This document shows, piece by piece, positions 11,139-21,484 of a stretch of DNA of 64,000 bases. This DNA comes from Chamaelirium japonicum (Eukaryota; Streptophyta; Magnoliopsida; Liliales; Melanthiaceae): the NCBI GenBank assembly GCA_947650365.1, contig OX393557.1, forward strand, positions 30,091,859 to 30,155,858, read 5' to 3'. The notes beneath the pieces were generated by a model. The model worked only from the letters and a program-made list of their open reading frames with translations. It did no database searches and had not been told where the DNA came from. A program made the position numbers and the translations under genes. How positions within the stretch are numbered: position 1 is the first letter of the stretch; each line of letters starts with the position of its first letter.

Positions 11139-13355
11139 GGTACACACAATCATGTCTCATATTGCTACCAATGATTTAAAAAACGCGTCCTGGGGCACGC
11201 CTCGGGGCGAGGCGGCGACAAAAAGGTCCGGGCTGTTGAGGTTCGGGCAAGGCGCAGATAAAAATCCTAACTCGAGACCAAAACTCTAAATTTTGGGCCC
11301 CCCTGTAGCAGAACCGTCAACGGATAGCAAGAGGAAGAGAAGAAGAGGAGAAAGAAAGGGGGGAAAACCTGCTGCCATCGCCACCTTCGTCGCCCTCGAG
11401 AGTAGCCGTCGGTGTCTCAGTCACCATCTAGAGCCACCATCGCCGTCGCTATCGCTGTCTCCATCACCCTCGAGAGTCGTCGTCTCTATCGCCCTCTATC
11501 TCGATCGTAGTATGTCGAAACCCATATGAAAATTCTAACTACTCAAAACTGAACCATTTTAGGCTAGCCTTATCGAGATAACTATCAAGAATTCGATATC
11601 ATCTCGAATACCAGGAACTTATTGAAGCATATAAAAAAATGGTAAAGCACAACAATTCATATGTTATTAGGCATGTAAATAAAAGAGGCATGCAACCGAA
11701 TTCATATGCTATCAGGCATGTATATAAAAAATATCAACTGATAGGCTTTGACTGTTGATCAAGCGCTAGTGAATGGTAAATAGCAATTTTGAATTATTCA
11801 GCTCACTTGATTATGGTTGGTCGAGAACAATGCTGCAAACATGCAATGTTAACATACATCGGTGACTAAACTTTCTTTCTTCTCTGCAAAAGATCCTTAA
11901 AATTAATTAATAAAGAAAGAACAAAAACCCCATCCAATCTACAATAGAGAGAGTACATGGATAATTTAATATAAAACCCAAATGAAGAAATATGGCAAAT
12001 TAAACTAAGAAGTTGAGATACAGAGAGTGAATTGGAATGGAGGAAGTATACAAATTTCAGAGAGTGATGGGAATGAGGGGGTTTTTGCACGTCTTACTTG
12101 GTGACCTCATATTTGGGAAAAAAAGAGCAGCAAGCCATCTCATATTCCATTATTTCGATTAGAACTCTCAATTAAAAATCCCGAACCTGTGAAAATGAAC
12201 ACATATTAAAAACCTGGGTCTTATGAGAAATGATCCGACCTTCAACTTGATAACCAGACAAAAGATACTCCAAACATTTCCATTCCCTGAAAAAAGTGAG
12301 ATCTCTTTGTTTCCACCTACAACCACTTGAGCCTGCTATTAACGTCGCATAGGAGATGCTACATCGACGAAGAGGAAAAAGGAAATTGAAAGTTCTACTA
12401 CTAAAACCTGATCCAAAAAATTAGAGGCATGGATCACTTTTAATACCTGCAAGACAAAAGTTATTTGAAACCCATGCAGGGATAGAAATCACCAAGGCAA
12501 AAAAGGAAAAAAAAATAAGCTCACAATTTAGAAATAGAAATCAGGGATTTGAAACTTGAATGTTCATTAAAATCTCACCACTGATGTTTAAGGATATAAA
12601 TCAGACAAAAAAGAAAAGAGACTTTTGAGCTCACAAAAAAACTGAAAAATAAATAAAACTACTGGAACCCGATTTTTGACATAATCAAGGATCGGAAATA
12701 AAATCAGCAAGGAATTTTTTTTTGAAACTTTTGAGAAAATAGGAGGCGGATTCAAGGAGGGATCATTTCTCATCCGGGAACACGTGTTGATCCGGAGAAG
12801 AAAAAGGGGGGAGAGGGGATCTGGATCTAGCCGCTCGGTGCAGCCCTCACCGGAGTAGGAGATCGAGGGAGGGGGATCTGGATCCATCCCCTACCCGGCT
12901 GCGGATCTGCCGGAGGAGATGGGGGAGGGGGGCTTGGATCCAGCCCCTCCCCGACTATTGGTGTGACCCTCGTCGGAGCCGCTACTCGTCATCTTCGCAC
13001 TGCGCTAGCCGCCGCCGCTTGCTGCTCGCCGCTCCTTGCGTCGGCTGAATTCGAGAGAGTGAGAGTGATCGGAGGAGAGAAGAAAGTAAGAGAGAAAAGG
13101 GAACAGGGCTGAAAGGGGGATTTTTTTTCTTTTGCACCGAGAGTGAGAGATCGGGAGATGGAAGAAGGGGTCTCTCTCTCTCTCTGAGATCATGAGGGGC
13201 TGTGCGGGATTTGGGGAGAGGGATTTGGGGGAGGGGATCACCTGCAAGATTCAGTGATGTCATAGACGTCCGCTACACCCATACCGACCGGTGCATCACA
13301 CTCATTCACAACGGCAGGAAAAGAGACGGCAGTGATCAGTTGTACCGGTCGGAAA
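11139..13355. other. No recognised gene; GC-rich promoter-like part at 12700-13250
   Basis: 11170-11290 holds a GGGGCGAGGCGGCG-type GC stretch that may be a DNA-element remnant. 11550-12700 is A+T-rich with no coherent frame. 12700-13250 is rich in GGAGG, GCCGCC and CTCTCT and looks like a promoter or 5' UTR of a minus-strand gene, but no downstream coding exon can be read and the copia element lies where it would be. Functional status is unknown. Confidence 0.4.
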
Positions 13356-14255
13356 TGTGGGTGCAAAAATTGTACCGGACCGGATCAGAGCGGCATGGGC
13401 CCGCGCAACGGCCCAAGTGGGTAAGCCCGCCCGGGTTCATGGGCCCACTCTACAAGGCTTGCAGATCAAGCCCTCCCCCTAATTGGGCCCGAACAACGGT
13501 CCAATAAGGGCCCAGCAAGGAGGCCCAGAACCAGTGCCACGTCATCATTGCCACGTCATCACTGCCATATCGGGCACATGCCTACGCTATAAAAGGACCC
13601 CCAAGGCATCCAGGAAAGGGGTTGGTCATTCGATCAGAGGAAGAGGGATTCCAGCTCCAGAGCAAGTGCAAGAGCTTACTTCTCTCCTCCTAGTTTCTTT
13701 TCTTGTTGCTCCGTGCAACCCCCACTGTAAAAAAGCTTCTCTCGGCCTGTCGAGAGAACGCTCAACCCTTTATATTCGTATTATAGTGAAGATCAGGTGG
13801 CACCTCTCGCCCGGAGACGTAGGTCGTAAGACCGAACTTCGACAACAACTCTATGTGTCATCTCTCTCCTTCTCAACTTTCTAATCTCTAACTCTACAAG
13901 CAATCCAATTCAATCAAAGATTGTGGGGGGAAATTTCCAGAGCAAGTGCTAGAGCTCAATTCTCTCCTTCTTGTATTCTTCTAGTTGCTCCGTGCAACCC
14001 CACTGTACGAAGCTTCTCTTGGCATGTCAAGAGAACGCTCACCCCTTATTTTACTTAAATTATAGTGAAGATCAGGTGGCACCTCTCGCCCGGAGACGTA
14101 GGTCGTAAGACTGAACTCCATCACCAATCATTGTGTCATCACTCCCTACTCTCTTTATCTACTCTCCCATCTCTCTAACTCTACAAATCATCAAATTCAA
14201 TCAAGGCTGTGGGGTGGGATTCTTGATCAAGGTGGCTCGGAAATTTCCCCCCACA
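13356..14255 (+). mobile_element. Gypsy (Tat-like) solo LTR
   Basis: The LTR runs TGTGGGTGCAAAAATTG...TTTCCCCCCACA and is bordered by GGAAA at 13351-13355 and 14256-14260. No internal region is attached, so it is a solo LTR. Both ends match those of the gypsy LTRs at 17075 and 23285 read on their sense strand. Its 3' half holds two similar ~280-bp blocks (about 13645-13926 and 13935-14215), each with GTGAAGATCAGGTGGCACC and GGAGACGTAGGTCGTAAGA, so the U5-side sequence was duplicated. Confidence 0.88.
13586..13596 (+). promoter_or_regulatory. Putative TATA box of the gypsy solo LTR
   Basis: GCTATAAAAGG sits after two copies of GCCACGTCATCA and before the duplicated U5-like blocks, a sensible place for an LTR core promoter. 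Confidence 0.5.
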
Positions 14256-14800
14256 GGAAATAGGTGTAACGAACGGCTGTGACTTGTGGTGTGTGTTTAG
14301 GGCCTGGAATGGGATTAAAGTGGGCAATCACAGCTGTTTGGACGAGATTAATTACCTTACCTTTTTTTTGACGGGATTTGGGGAGAAGGGGATCAGGTGC
14401 GCGGGATTTATGGACGAGGGGGGGTGTGCTTAGGGGTGTTTTGTGCATCGAACGGCTGTGCATTGAACGACTATAAGATCAGGCGTCCATTTTGTCTGGG
14501 GGGGGCTAGGGAGGGGTGGCTGATCGGGCGATAGTGGGAGAAAATTTTTGGGAATTTTTTTGTCTAGTCAGCATTTGGTTCCATTTTGTCTAGTCAGCAC
14601 AAAAACGTCTTGCCATGTTATATAGACTAGTAATGCATGTGCCTGTCGGCACGCAAAATATTTTGAGGGTGGCAAAAGAAATTTCGAGGGCGTGATAAAA
14701 TTTTAAGGAAGGAGGTAATATTTTAAGGGTGAATAATAATTAAAAAGTGATGATAATATTTTGAGGAAGGTGATAATATTTCGAGGACGACAACAATCTG
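14256..14800. other. No gene seen; DNA-element debris
   Basis: The phrase GTGTAACGAACGG recurs near 52855. Around 14630-14660 a short palindromic stretch (CATGTGCCTGTCGGCACGC) looks like a DNA-element end, followed by A+T-rich repeats of ATAATATTTTGAGG type. Confidence 0.35.
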
Positions 14801-15460
14801 TGTAGACGCCCATGTTTGACGGGGAAGTCTACATTCGATTTAGACATCCACATTTGTCAAGGGCAAGCTCGCATAAACTACATACTATTATGGATGGTAG
14901 CCGAAATAAATACATCATCTTAATTTTTTGTGTGCTCTCAAGTCTCGGAGATTCTCCAGATCTATTGCCGAACCCACATTGGCACCCTTTGGATCCCCTC
15001 GATTTCTTGTCGACCCAGCCACTCTCACAACTTTCGAAGACCCAGATCAAGCCTCCCCATGGGCTTGAGCCTCCACTGAACCACTGATATCCCTTGGAGT
15101 ATTTCCGAGATATCCCCTTGATATTCCCAAACCTTTGTAATGAGAAGACCCGACAAATATCCAAGATCGTAATTCATTATTCTATTTTTCACTTTTTGTT
15201 TTCCAGAGCTTTCTGAGCCTTCTGGTGACCAGACTTTAGTCAAGCCTTCTCCACTCTCTGTCTACTTGTAAGAAAAAGTCCTCGGCCTGTCGAGAGTAGC
15301 TCTACTTTTTTCGAAGTTAGTGGATTCAAAAATTGTGTCTTACCGCACATAGACGTAGGCTTCGGCCGAACTTCGTCACCACATCCCGTGTCAACTATCT
15401 TTCTCTCTATCTTTATCCTTCTTTGTCTCTCTCTACTCTACAGTGCTTGTGTGACAGCTC
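14801..15460 (+). mobile_element. Diverged gypsy LTR fragment
   Basis: The sequence starts TGTGTAGACGCCC. Its 3' half shares phrases with the other gypsy LTRs here, namely CTCGGCCTGTCGAGAG and TAGACGTAGGCTTCGGCCGAA. No matching second LTR, primer site or clear target duplication was found. The exact right border is uncertain. Confidence 0.5.
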
Positions 15461-15469
15461 AGCGCTTCA

Positions 15470-15560
15470 TCGGCCCGTTTACTATCCGAACCAGTTTAAC
15501 CCAAATCCAGGCCCGCTAATTTCGTGTCGGGTCGTGTCGGGTCCAAAATTGCCAGCCCTA
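15470..15560 (-). mobile_element. Terminal fragment of an hAT-like element
   Basis: The stretch ends ...AAAATTGCCAGCCCTA, the inverted form of the TAGGGCTGGCAAT terminus seen intact at 58855. It also carries the GACCCGACACG-type repeats of that family. Only ~90 bp of one end remain. Confidence 0.6.
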
Positions 15561-15944
15561 TAAATAACGCTCATAAAATCTCCCCGGATTCAACGTTCAG
15601 GTTGAATCTATGGCATTGTACAACAAAATGTTATGATTGGGCAGGAGACCTGATGGGAGATGGTGTCCAACAAAAGTTCACACCAAACCGGCCCCCATTG
15701 TTTTCCCCCCGACTTCCAGCCTCTGATCGTCTCTTCCTCGCCGGAGGCCCGGCGACGCCCGGCCGGCAAGCGACAGGCGGCGATTCACGGCGATGGGTAT
15801 TGGCCATGTCTACCAGTTTTTTTTTCTCGTGAACACATTGCTTGGTAAACTACGAAAAGAATACAAAATCGCCATACTTTGATCGATTACAATACAAAAT
15901 CCATCTGTACATCTTAAGCCTTGATCAGCGCTCAGGCGCTCGGC
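15561..15944 (-). other. Probable 3' flank or UTR of the MEGLIP-type gene
   Basis: No coding frame is recognised. The part next to the stop codon is A+T-rich, as expected for a 3' UTR. A GC-rich stretch at 15720-15800 (CCGGCGACGCCCGGCCGG) is unexplained. Confidence 0.35.
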
Positions 15945-16256
15945 TCATCCCTGCTGGGTATGCGATCCGGCCTTGGAGCGGTATCGGGCCTCCGCTAAGC
16001 TTCGGGACGGCACCAGCTGGGGATCCGAGGAGGAGAGGAAGTCCGATCCCGGCGCCAGGGTCGGCGGGTGCTCGGACCGGGTGCGGCGGTGGCGGGACGA
16101 GCCCTCCTCCGGCTGCGAACGCTCCACGAGAGGGACCCGGTTGCTGCCCCCCGCGCCGTGCCGGCGGGCGGAGGAGCCCTCCGACAGGCACCGGTACTGC
16201 CTCCGCTCCCTCCCCTTCTTGATCGCATGGATCACGAAAGGTATCAGGCCCTCCAT
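15945..16256 (-). CDS. Small intronless plant protein beginning MEGLIP, unknown function
   Basis: The 103-codon single-exon frame begins MEGLIPFVIHAIKKGRERRQ and ends at TGA (15945-15947). From memory it resembles short plant proteins of unknown role that share an MEGLIP-type N-terminus followed by a basic stretch. The first ~30 residues are the conserved part; the rest is low-complexity and rich in Ser, Arg and Pro. A paralogue lies at 30030-30272 and matches at the N-terminus and around EEGSSRHRR. A TATA box lies 55 bp upstream on the same strand. The frame is very GC-rich, and alternative frames are also open, so the C-terminal part is less certain. No signal peptide or membrane span is seen. 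Confidence 0.65.
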   Translation of the reverse strand: MEGLIPFVIHAIKKGRERRQYRCLSEGSSARRHGAGGSNRVPLVERSQPEEGSSRHRRTRSEHPPTLAPGSDFLSSSDPQLVPSRSLAEARYRSKAGSHTQQG

Positions 16257-16309
16257 TTGGTGGTGCTTCTCTCTCTAGAGATGGAAATGGATGACGAGGG
16301 GTTGTTGGG

Positions 16310-16320
16310 TATTTATAGAG
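16310..16320 (-). promoter_or_regulatory. TATA box of the MEGLIP-type gene
   Basis: The minus strand reads CTCTATAAATA, a canonical plant TATA box, about 55 bp before the ATG at 16256. This predicts a 5' UTR of roughly 25 bases. Confidence 0.65.
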
Positions 16321-16479
16321 AGAGAATGTTCCTACCAAAAAAAATATAGAGAGAGAGAATAATGGAGGAGAGATTAGGATTGGCTAGACTCACTTAGAGC
16401 CGTAGGCACTTATGAACCCCAACTGCTCCAGCTAGGAGTGCAGCAGTTTTGACTCCACTGTTCAACAGTCAATCTGCGG

Positions 16480-16523
16480 AACACCTTATGGGTCTCCTTC
16501 CTGTCATTTGAAAGGGATAAACG

Positions 16524-16602
<79 letters not shown>

Positions 16603-16660
16603 GCTCTATCTCTGTTTGACATTTGAAAGGGATAACGCGTTCCCTCTCTCTCTCTAGCGC
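16480..16660. repeat. (CT)n microsatellite within a short local duplication
   Basis: CATTTGAAAGGGATAA, followed within a few bases by CGCGTT and a CT run, occurs twice (near 16505 and 16621). The first CT run is ~75 bp, the second short. It lies upstream of the MEGLIP-type gene. Arg-Glu or Leu-Ser frames here are microsatellite artefacts. Confidence 0.9.
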
Positions 16661-16739
16661 GCGCGCGCCATGGTTGAACGATTGGGTGCTTGCCTGCTTG
16701 GCACCAGTATTGGTCAAGTCAGCAACTCCTAAGGTAAAA

Positions 16740-17074
16740 CAGAATTATTTAAATATAATTCTATTTTTATTAAAAAAAATATTTTGTAATAAAAAATAGA
16801 AAACAAATGAACTTATAAAGCCAATAGAAAAGAACAATACTTGGCGACTACCCGTGTCAGTGTGCCGGTAGACCCAACACAATATAAGAAGGGGTAATGT
16901 GTGTAAAGTCTCTGACAAAGAGATCGATTTAGCTTAAGGATAGATAAGAGATTGGTTTAGCCTAAAGTCTCTGGATTAACAGAACAATTTAGCCTACGGT
17001 TCCATTTTTTTTTTTTCAAAATCTCCAAACCATCCTCACCCCCTCTCCTTTCTTCCTCTCTTGAGCATAGCATC
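16740..17074. mobile_element. Left half of a GGTCCCT-type DNA element split by the gypsy element
   Basis: At 16898-16945 the sequence AGTCTCTGACAAAGAG... and TTTAGCTTAAGGATAGA forms one end. The inverted counterpart TCTATCCTTAGGCTAAA lies at ~24322 on the far side of the gypsy insertion. The two halves rejoin exactly at the GCATC duplication. 16740-16890 is A+T-rich with nothing recognised. Confidence 0.5.
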
Positions 17075-17856
17075 TGTGGGGGAAAATCTTCGTGCCGACC
17101 CGAAGACTCTCGCAGCACCAGTCAATTGGAGTTGAAGTTGACGTCGAAGATCGTTGGTCGATCTGTTGATTGGACTTGAAGTTACCTCTTTCGATATGTA
17201 AACAGAGAGGCAATCAGAGAGAGAGTTTGACACAAGAGATGTGATCTCGGAGTTCAGCCGAAGCCTACGTCTCCGTGCTATAGGGAGCAACCCGAATTCA
17301 CTAACACTTATGTTGAAGTGATCTCGACAGGCCGAGTATCACTGAAAACTCTAATCTCTTCGAGAGAAAAAGAAGATCAAAGAGAGGTGGAAGATGGGAA
17401 GTTGGAAATCCCAGAGCTCTGGTTTTTTAGAACTGAGAGTTCGATCTCAGATTCGATCCTTTTACATTCGAAGGCTCTGCTATTTATAGGATTCTCTGGT
17501 GGTAAATGGCGGTTTCTGCTGTCGTATCTGGGAATCCTCCAGGTAAGGCTGGTGGGCTCCGCTGCCGTTTTAGGGGGCCCACCAGGCAGGGCCGGTGGGT
17601 CCCGCTGTGGTACTCGGGGGCCCACCAGGCAGGGCCGGTGGGTCCCGCTGTTGTACTCGGGGGCTCGCCAGGCAGGGCCGGTGGGTCCCGCTGTGGTACT
17701 CGGGGGCTCGCCAGGCAGGGCCGGTGGGTCCCGCTGTGGTACTCGGGGGCCCACCAGGCAGGGCCGGTGGGTCCCGCTGTTGTCTTCGGGGGCCCACCAG
17801 GCAGGGCCGGTGGGTCCCGCTGTTTTGCAGACTTCTTGCCAAAATTTGCACCCACA
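17075..17856 (-). repeat. 3' LTR of the TR-GAG element
   Basis: The 782-bp terminal repeat reads TGTGGGGGAAAATC...TTGCACCCACA on the plus strand. I see two differences from 23285 onwards in the first ~270 bp, so the insertion is young. Six copies of a ~42-bp GC-rich sub-repeat (CCACCAGGCAGGGCCGGTGG core) lie between about 17570 and 17825; the other LTR has five. Confidence 0.95.
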
Positions 17857-17870
17857 GTTACCCCCTCCAA
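17857..17870 (-). other. Polypurine tract of the TR-GAG element
   Basis: On the minus strand the purine-rich run GGAGGGGGTAAC directly precedes the 3' LTR TGTGGGTGC. Confidence 0.8.
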
Positions 17871-17935
17871 GTTAGCTAGAGATCATCTGGCTGGCTTGGA
17901 TTCGTGGTGCAAAGCTAACGACCCCGGGCGAGCTC

Positions 17936-18568
17936 CTGAGTGAACTTGGGCGAGCTTGGGCGAGCTCCTGAGCGAGCTTAGGCGAGCTCCTGAACGAGCT
18001 TGGACGAGCTCTTGAGCGAGCTTTGGCGAGCTCTTGAGCGAGCTTAGGTGAGCTCCTGAACGAGCTTGGACGAGCTCTTGAGCGAGCTTTGGCGAGCTCT
18101 TGAGCGAGATTGGGCGAGCTCCTGAGCGAGCTTAGGCGAGCTCCTGAACGAGCTTGGACGAGCTCTTGAGCGAGCTTTGGCGAGCTCTTGAGCGAGCTTA
18201 GGCGAGCTCCTGAACGAGCTTGGACGAGCTCTTGAGCGAGCTTTGGCGAGCTCTTGAACGAGCTTGGACGAGCTCTTGAGCGAGCTTAGGCGAGCTCCTG
18301 AACGAGCTTGGACGAGCTCTTGAGCGAGCTTTGGCGAGCTCTTGAACGAGCTTGGACGAGCTCTTGAGCGAGCTTGGACGAGCTCTTGAGCGAGCTTTGG
18401 CGAGCTCTTGAACGAGCTTGGATGAGTTCTTGAGCGAGCTTAGGCGAGCTCCTGAACGAGCTTGGACGAGCTCTTGAGCGAGCTTAGGCGAGCTCCTGAA
18501 CGAGCTTTGGACGAGCTCTTGAGCGAGCTTTGGCGAGCTCCTGAGCGAGCTTGGACGAGCTCTTGGTA
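17936..18568. repeat. ~22-bp minisatellite inside the TR-GAG element
   Basis: Roughly 28 tandem copies of a GCGAGCTTGGACGAGCTCTT-like unit form ~630 bp between the polypurine tract and gag. Higher-order pairing (GAGCTCTTGAGCGAGCTTTG versus GAGCTCCTGAACGAGCTTGG) is visible. No coding frame is implied. Confidence 0.92.
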
Positions 18569-18570
18569 GC

Positions 18571-18998
18571 TTGAAATTGAGAGTTGTGCTGTTTCACAAC
18601 CCGAAATCGTTTAACATTTGCATGTAAAGGGTCGTGTCGCAACACGAGGCCCTAAACTTTGTTAAACGACCTGGTAGCTTGAAATTGAGAGTTGTGCTGT
18701 TTCACAATCCGAAACCGTTTAACATTTGCACGTAAAGGGTCGTGTCGCAACACGAAGCCCTAAACTTGTTAAACGACATTGGAGATTGAAATTGAGAGTT
18801 GTGCTGTTTCACAACCCGAAACCGTTTAACATTTGCACGTAAAGGGTCGTGTCGCAACACGAGGTCCTAAACTTGTTAAACGACCTTGGAGATTGAAATT
18901 GAGAGTTGTGCTGTTTCACAACCCGAAACCGTTTAACATTTGCACGTAAAGGGTCGTGTCGCAACACGAGGCCCTAAACTTGTTAAATGACCTTGTTG
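18571..18998. repeat. ~107-bp tandem repeat, four copies, in the TR-GAG element
   Basis: GAAATTGAGAGTTGTGCTG recurs near 18573, 18681, 18788 and 18894. Each unit also contains GGTCGTGTCGCAACACGA, itself a near-palindrome, and GTTAAACGAC. Copies are very similar. 3' tandem repeats like this are a known trait of Tat/Ogre-type gypsy elements. Confidence 0.92.
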
Positions 18999-19126
18999 CT
19001 TGAAGGTTGAGCTGGCTCAACTTGAATTTGCTTGAAGGTTTGAAACTGAATGTTGCGCTGTCTCATAACTCAGAATTTGAACGGACAAGTAGACGTTTGA
19101 GAGCAATCTTTATTCATCATAGAAAT

Positions 19127-21257
19127 TGTTAGGATTGATGTGTTCTAAGCTTGTAAAACTTTATGTTTTGGTCTAATAAAGATTGATAGTTATTAATATA
19201 TGAGATGCATATAGGTGCGTAACATAGTTACGTGTTCTTTTGAGAACAGAGAGCCATGGTTATATGGTAGTCCACTGAGTTGAAGACTGAGTGGATTGGT
19301 CCCATATAACCTAAATAAGTTCGCAGCTATGATCAGGTTGGTCGCCTCATCATGTTAAGCTGTTGGCGATGACAGTTCATGGGATGTCTTCACCATGGTC
19401 ATCACCAGGCACAGTGTCTGTGGCTGAACAGAACTAACACGGTGTACAGATCAGTGAGCAGACACTGGTACACTAAGCCGTGTTTCTGCTTAGGGTAAAA
19501 CGGTCCTAAACCCTGAGGAACCACGACTGATGGACTAACCAGTTGCGTGGTGCTTTGGCGCACCAATGTGTGAGGGTCCATATGCAGTGATCCAAAATCA
19601 CGGTGTACTGGGTTACCCGGCTGGCGTTGCATTAGCGTGTCACTCCTGCAGGCCATCCACACCCCTGATGGGAGGTGCGTTCCTTGGTGTGACTTACACT
19701 GTACCAAACCCAGGCCTGGTGGTCATCAGTTTGACTGTTGACCGGGTTCGATTACTCGACGGGGTAATCAGAGGTACGATGTATAGGTCAACCTGGAAGG
19801 AACCAAGTCATATGATCATTCGAGTCTGACGGTAGTCTTCACCGCTCGAAGTGAATCATGGCATCAAGTGGAGGGACAGCGGGTTTACTAGTACTAAGCG
19901 GAGAGCAGGGGTATGATGGAGAACATAGTAAGTCTGGGTGAATTGGAGTGCAGCCTGCGTCGCACTCTGGGTGGCTACGCAGGTTAACTCGAGCTCAGAG
20001 GATCAATGGTACACTCGGGTAGTGTGTCGATCGAGCTTGAGTTGGAAGCCATGAACCCCGGTCCCTGATGGTTCCACCTTATCAATATTATGTACGGTTC
20101 TTGAACCGTCTCCTCGGAACACCATAAGCATGAGGAAGAAAGAAGTATACGCTCCGTGTGTGCTTGGCACTAGAGCACGGTAGATGCGTAACTACATACG
20201 AGTACTAAGGGTTGAGCCCGAGACTAGTGCAGAGTCGTATGTAGTAATCCCTAGCCATAAGTGAACTTCGCTGCATAGGTGCGATGCACCGGGGTATATT
20301 GCGAGTTGACTAGTTGACTTTGCTAGAGGCACCCTCCGGTGGCCTCAGTTCATAGTAAGTAACTAGTAGATATCACTTAAGTAATGGCCGCTAGGTATCG
20401 CACGCTAGAAATGGTCAAAATGAGGCGTCGGGGCGTTTTGGTAAAAACCTCACTCTACCGGACCTAACTGTTGGCCGACCCTAGTGGTGGGACACCTCAC
20501 TAGGGCTGGCCCTATGATGTAGGGATAAGAATCCCTCATCTATAGGGCCGGCCATATAGATAGGGATGGGGCGATAAATCGGTTAAAATCGAGCCCTAAA
20601 AAGTGGGAAAACGGATAAATACGTGGAGAGATAAAAGGGAGATAATGGAGAGATAATGAGAGGGGGTTAATATCCCCTTGGATCCTTATCCAAGGGGTGT
20701 TGGCCGGCCCTATAAAGGCACCTATGGGCGCCGGCCCCATGCACTAGTGAAACCGAACCCCCCTCTCTCTCATCTCTCTAGTTCTCTCCCTAATCTCTCT
20801 CCGTTTCCCGCTTGCTACTTCGTCTTCCTCGCTTGGAGTTCTGAAGAAGGAGAAGGGTCGTTCTTCGGAGGCACTCAGAGATCCGAGAGCGATGTTCCGT
20901 GCATCGTGTGAGATCGGGTGAACAAGAAGGTAACATCTCCATTCGTACCGTCGGCATCTTCGCGAACGATCTTCCGTCTCCATCGACAAAGAAGACAATC
21001 CTCCGCGGTTAAAAGATCCGTACGAAAGGTATGTGTAATCTAACATGTAGATCTAGCGAGCATTATGATTTGCATCCATGCTAGTTAATCATTACGCTAG
21101 ATTGCCGTTAGGGGTTTTCGATTCTCGTGCATACACATGCACACATATGTAGATTAGTTTCTGTGAAAAATTAAATCGTGTAACGTGCACCATGAACGGT
21201 CTTTCGACCGCCAAATCGCTTCCGCTGCGAGCCTCTGACCCGGATTAGATTCCAACA
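19127..21257 (+). mobile_element. Copia-type solo LTR nested in the TR-GAG element
   Basis: The 2131-bp sequence runs TGTTAGGATTGATG...GATTAGATTCCAACA and is flanked by a perfect GAAAT duplication (19122-19126 and 21258-21262). No internal region, so it is a solo LTR. It is a diverged relative of the copia LTR at 1260-3220: both share CCCAGGCCTGGTGG followed by a CAGTNTGACT motif, a GGGCCGGCC-rich promoter zone, and the end CTTCCGCTG...CCAACA. Confidence 0.93.
20710..20718 (+). promoter_or_regulatory. Putative TATA box of the copia-type solo LTR
   Basis: CTATAAAGG follows GGCCGGCC, the same arrangement as in the LTRs at 135 and 1829, and precedes a CT-rich leader. Confidence 0.5.
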
Positions 21258-21484
21258 GAAATTACATCAGGGGTATAAAAATTTGAGATGTCCAGCATTC
21301 GAGCTCGTGGTAGTCTATTTTCTTGTGACGAGATCAGTCGATATGATCCTTTGCCTCCTATCGATTCGACAATGTATGGACCTTCCCAGTTGGGAGCTAG
21401 TTTGCTGCTGTTGTGCTCTTCATTGCCGGTGTTTGTTGGTATGATCTTGCCTGTCTTTGACAAATTCTTGAAGATGACCTTCAT
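21258..21484 (-). pseudogene. Integrase C-terminal remnant of the TR-GAG element
   Basis: A minus-strand frame overlapping the end of gag contains KLAPNWEGPYIVESIGGKGS and then SYRLISSQ...RMLDISNFY. This matches the style of the last part of Ty3/gypsy pol just after the integrase core (APxWEGPY...YxL). Protease, RT, RNase H and the integrase core are absent between gag and this tail, so a large pol deletion is inferred. The copia-type solo LTR has further split the tail at the GAAAT site, and a few more codons may lie below 19127. Confidence 0.7.

Noticed and set aside
12588..13263. Minus-strand proline-rich proteins
   Set aside because: No homology or splice partners; the composition looks like a promoter or UTR.
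16410..16717. Arg-Glu-rich frames
   Set aside because: They translate the (CT)n microsatellite on the other strand.
17318..17943. Gly-Pro-Arg-rich frames on both strands in the gypsy LTRs (also 23528-24251)
   Set aside because: They come from the 42-bp LTR sub-repeat and occur in all frames. An LTR gene is not supported.
17936..18998. CRISPR-like direct repeats
   Set aside because: Units are contiguous with no unique spacers, inside a plant retrotransposon.
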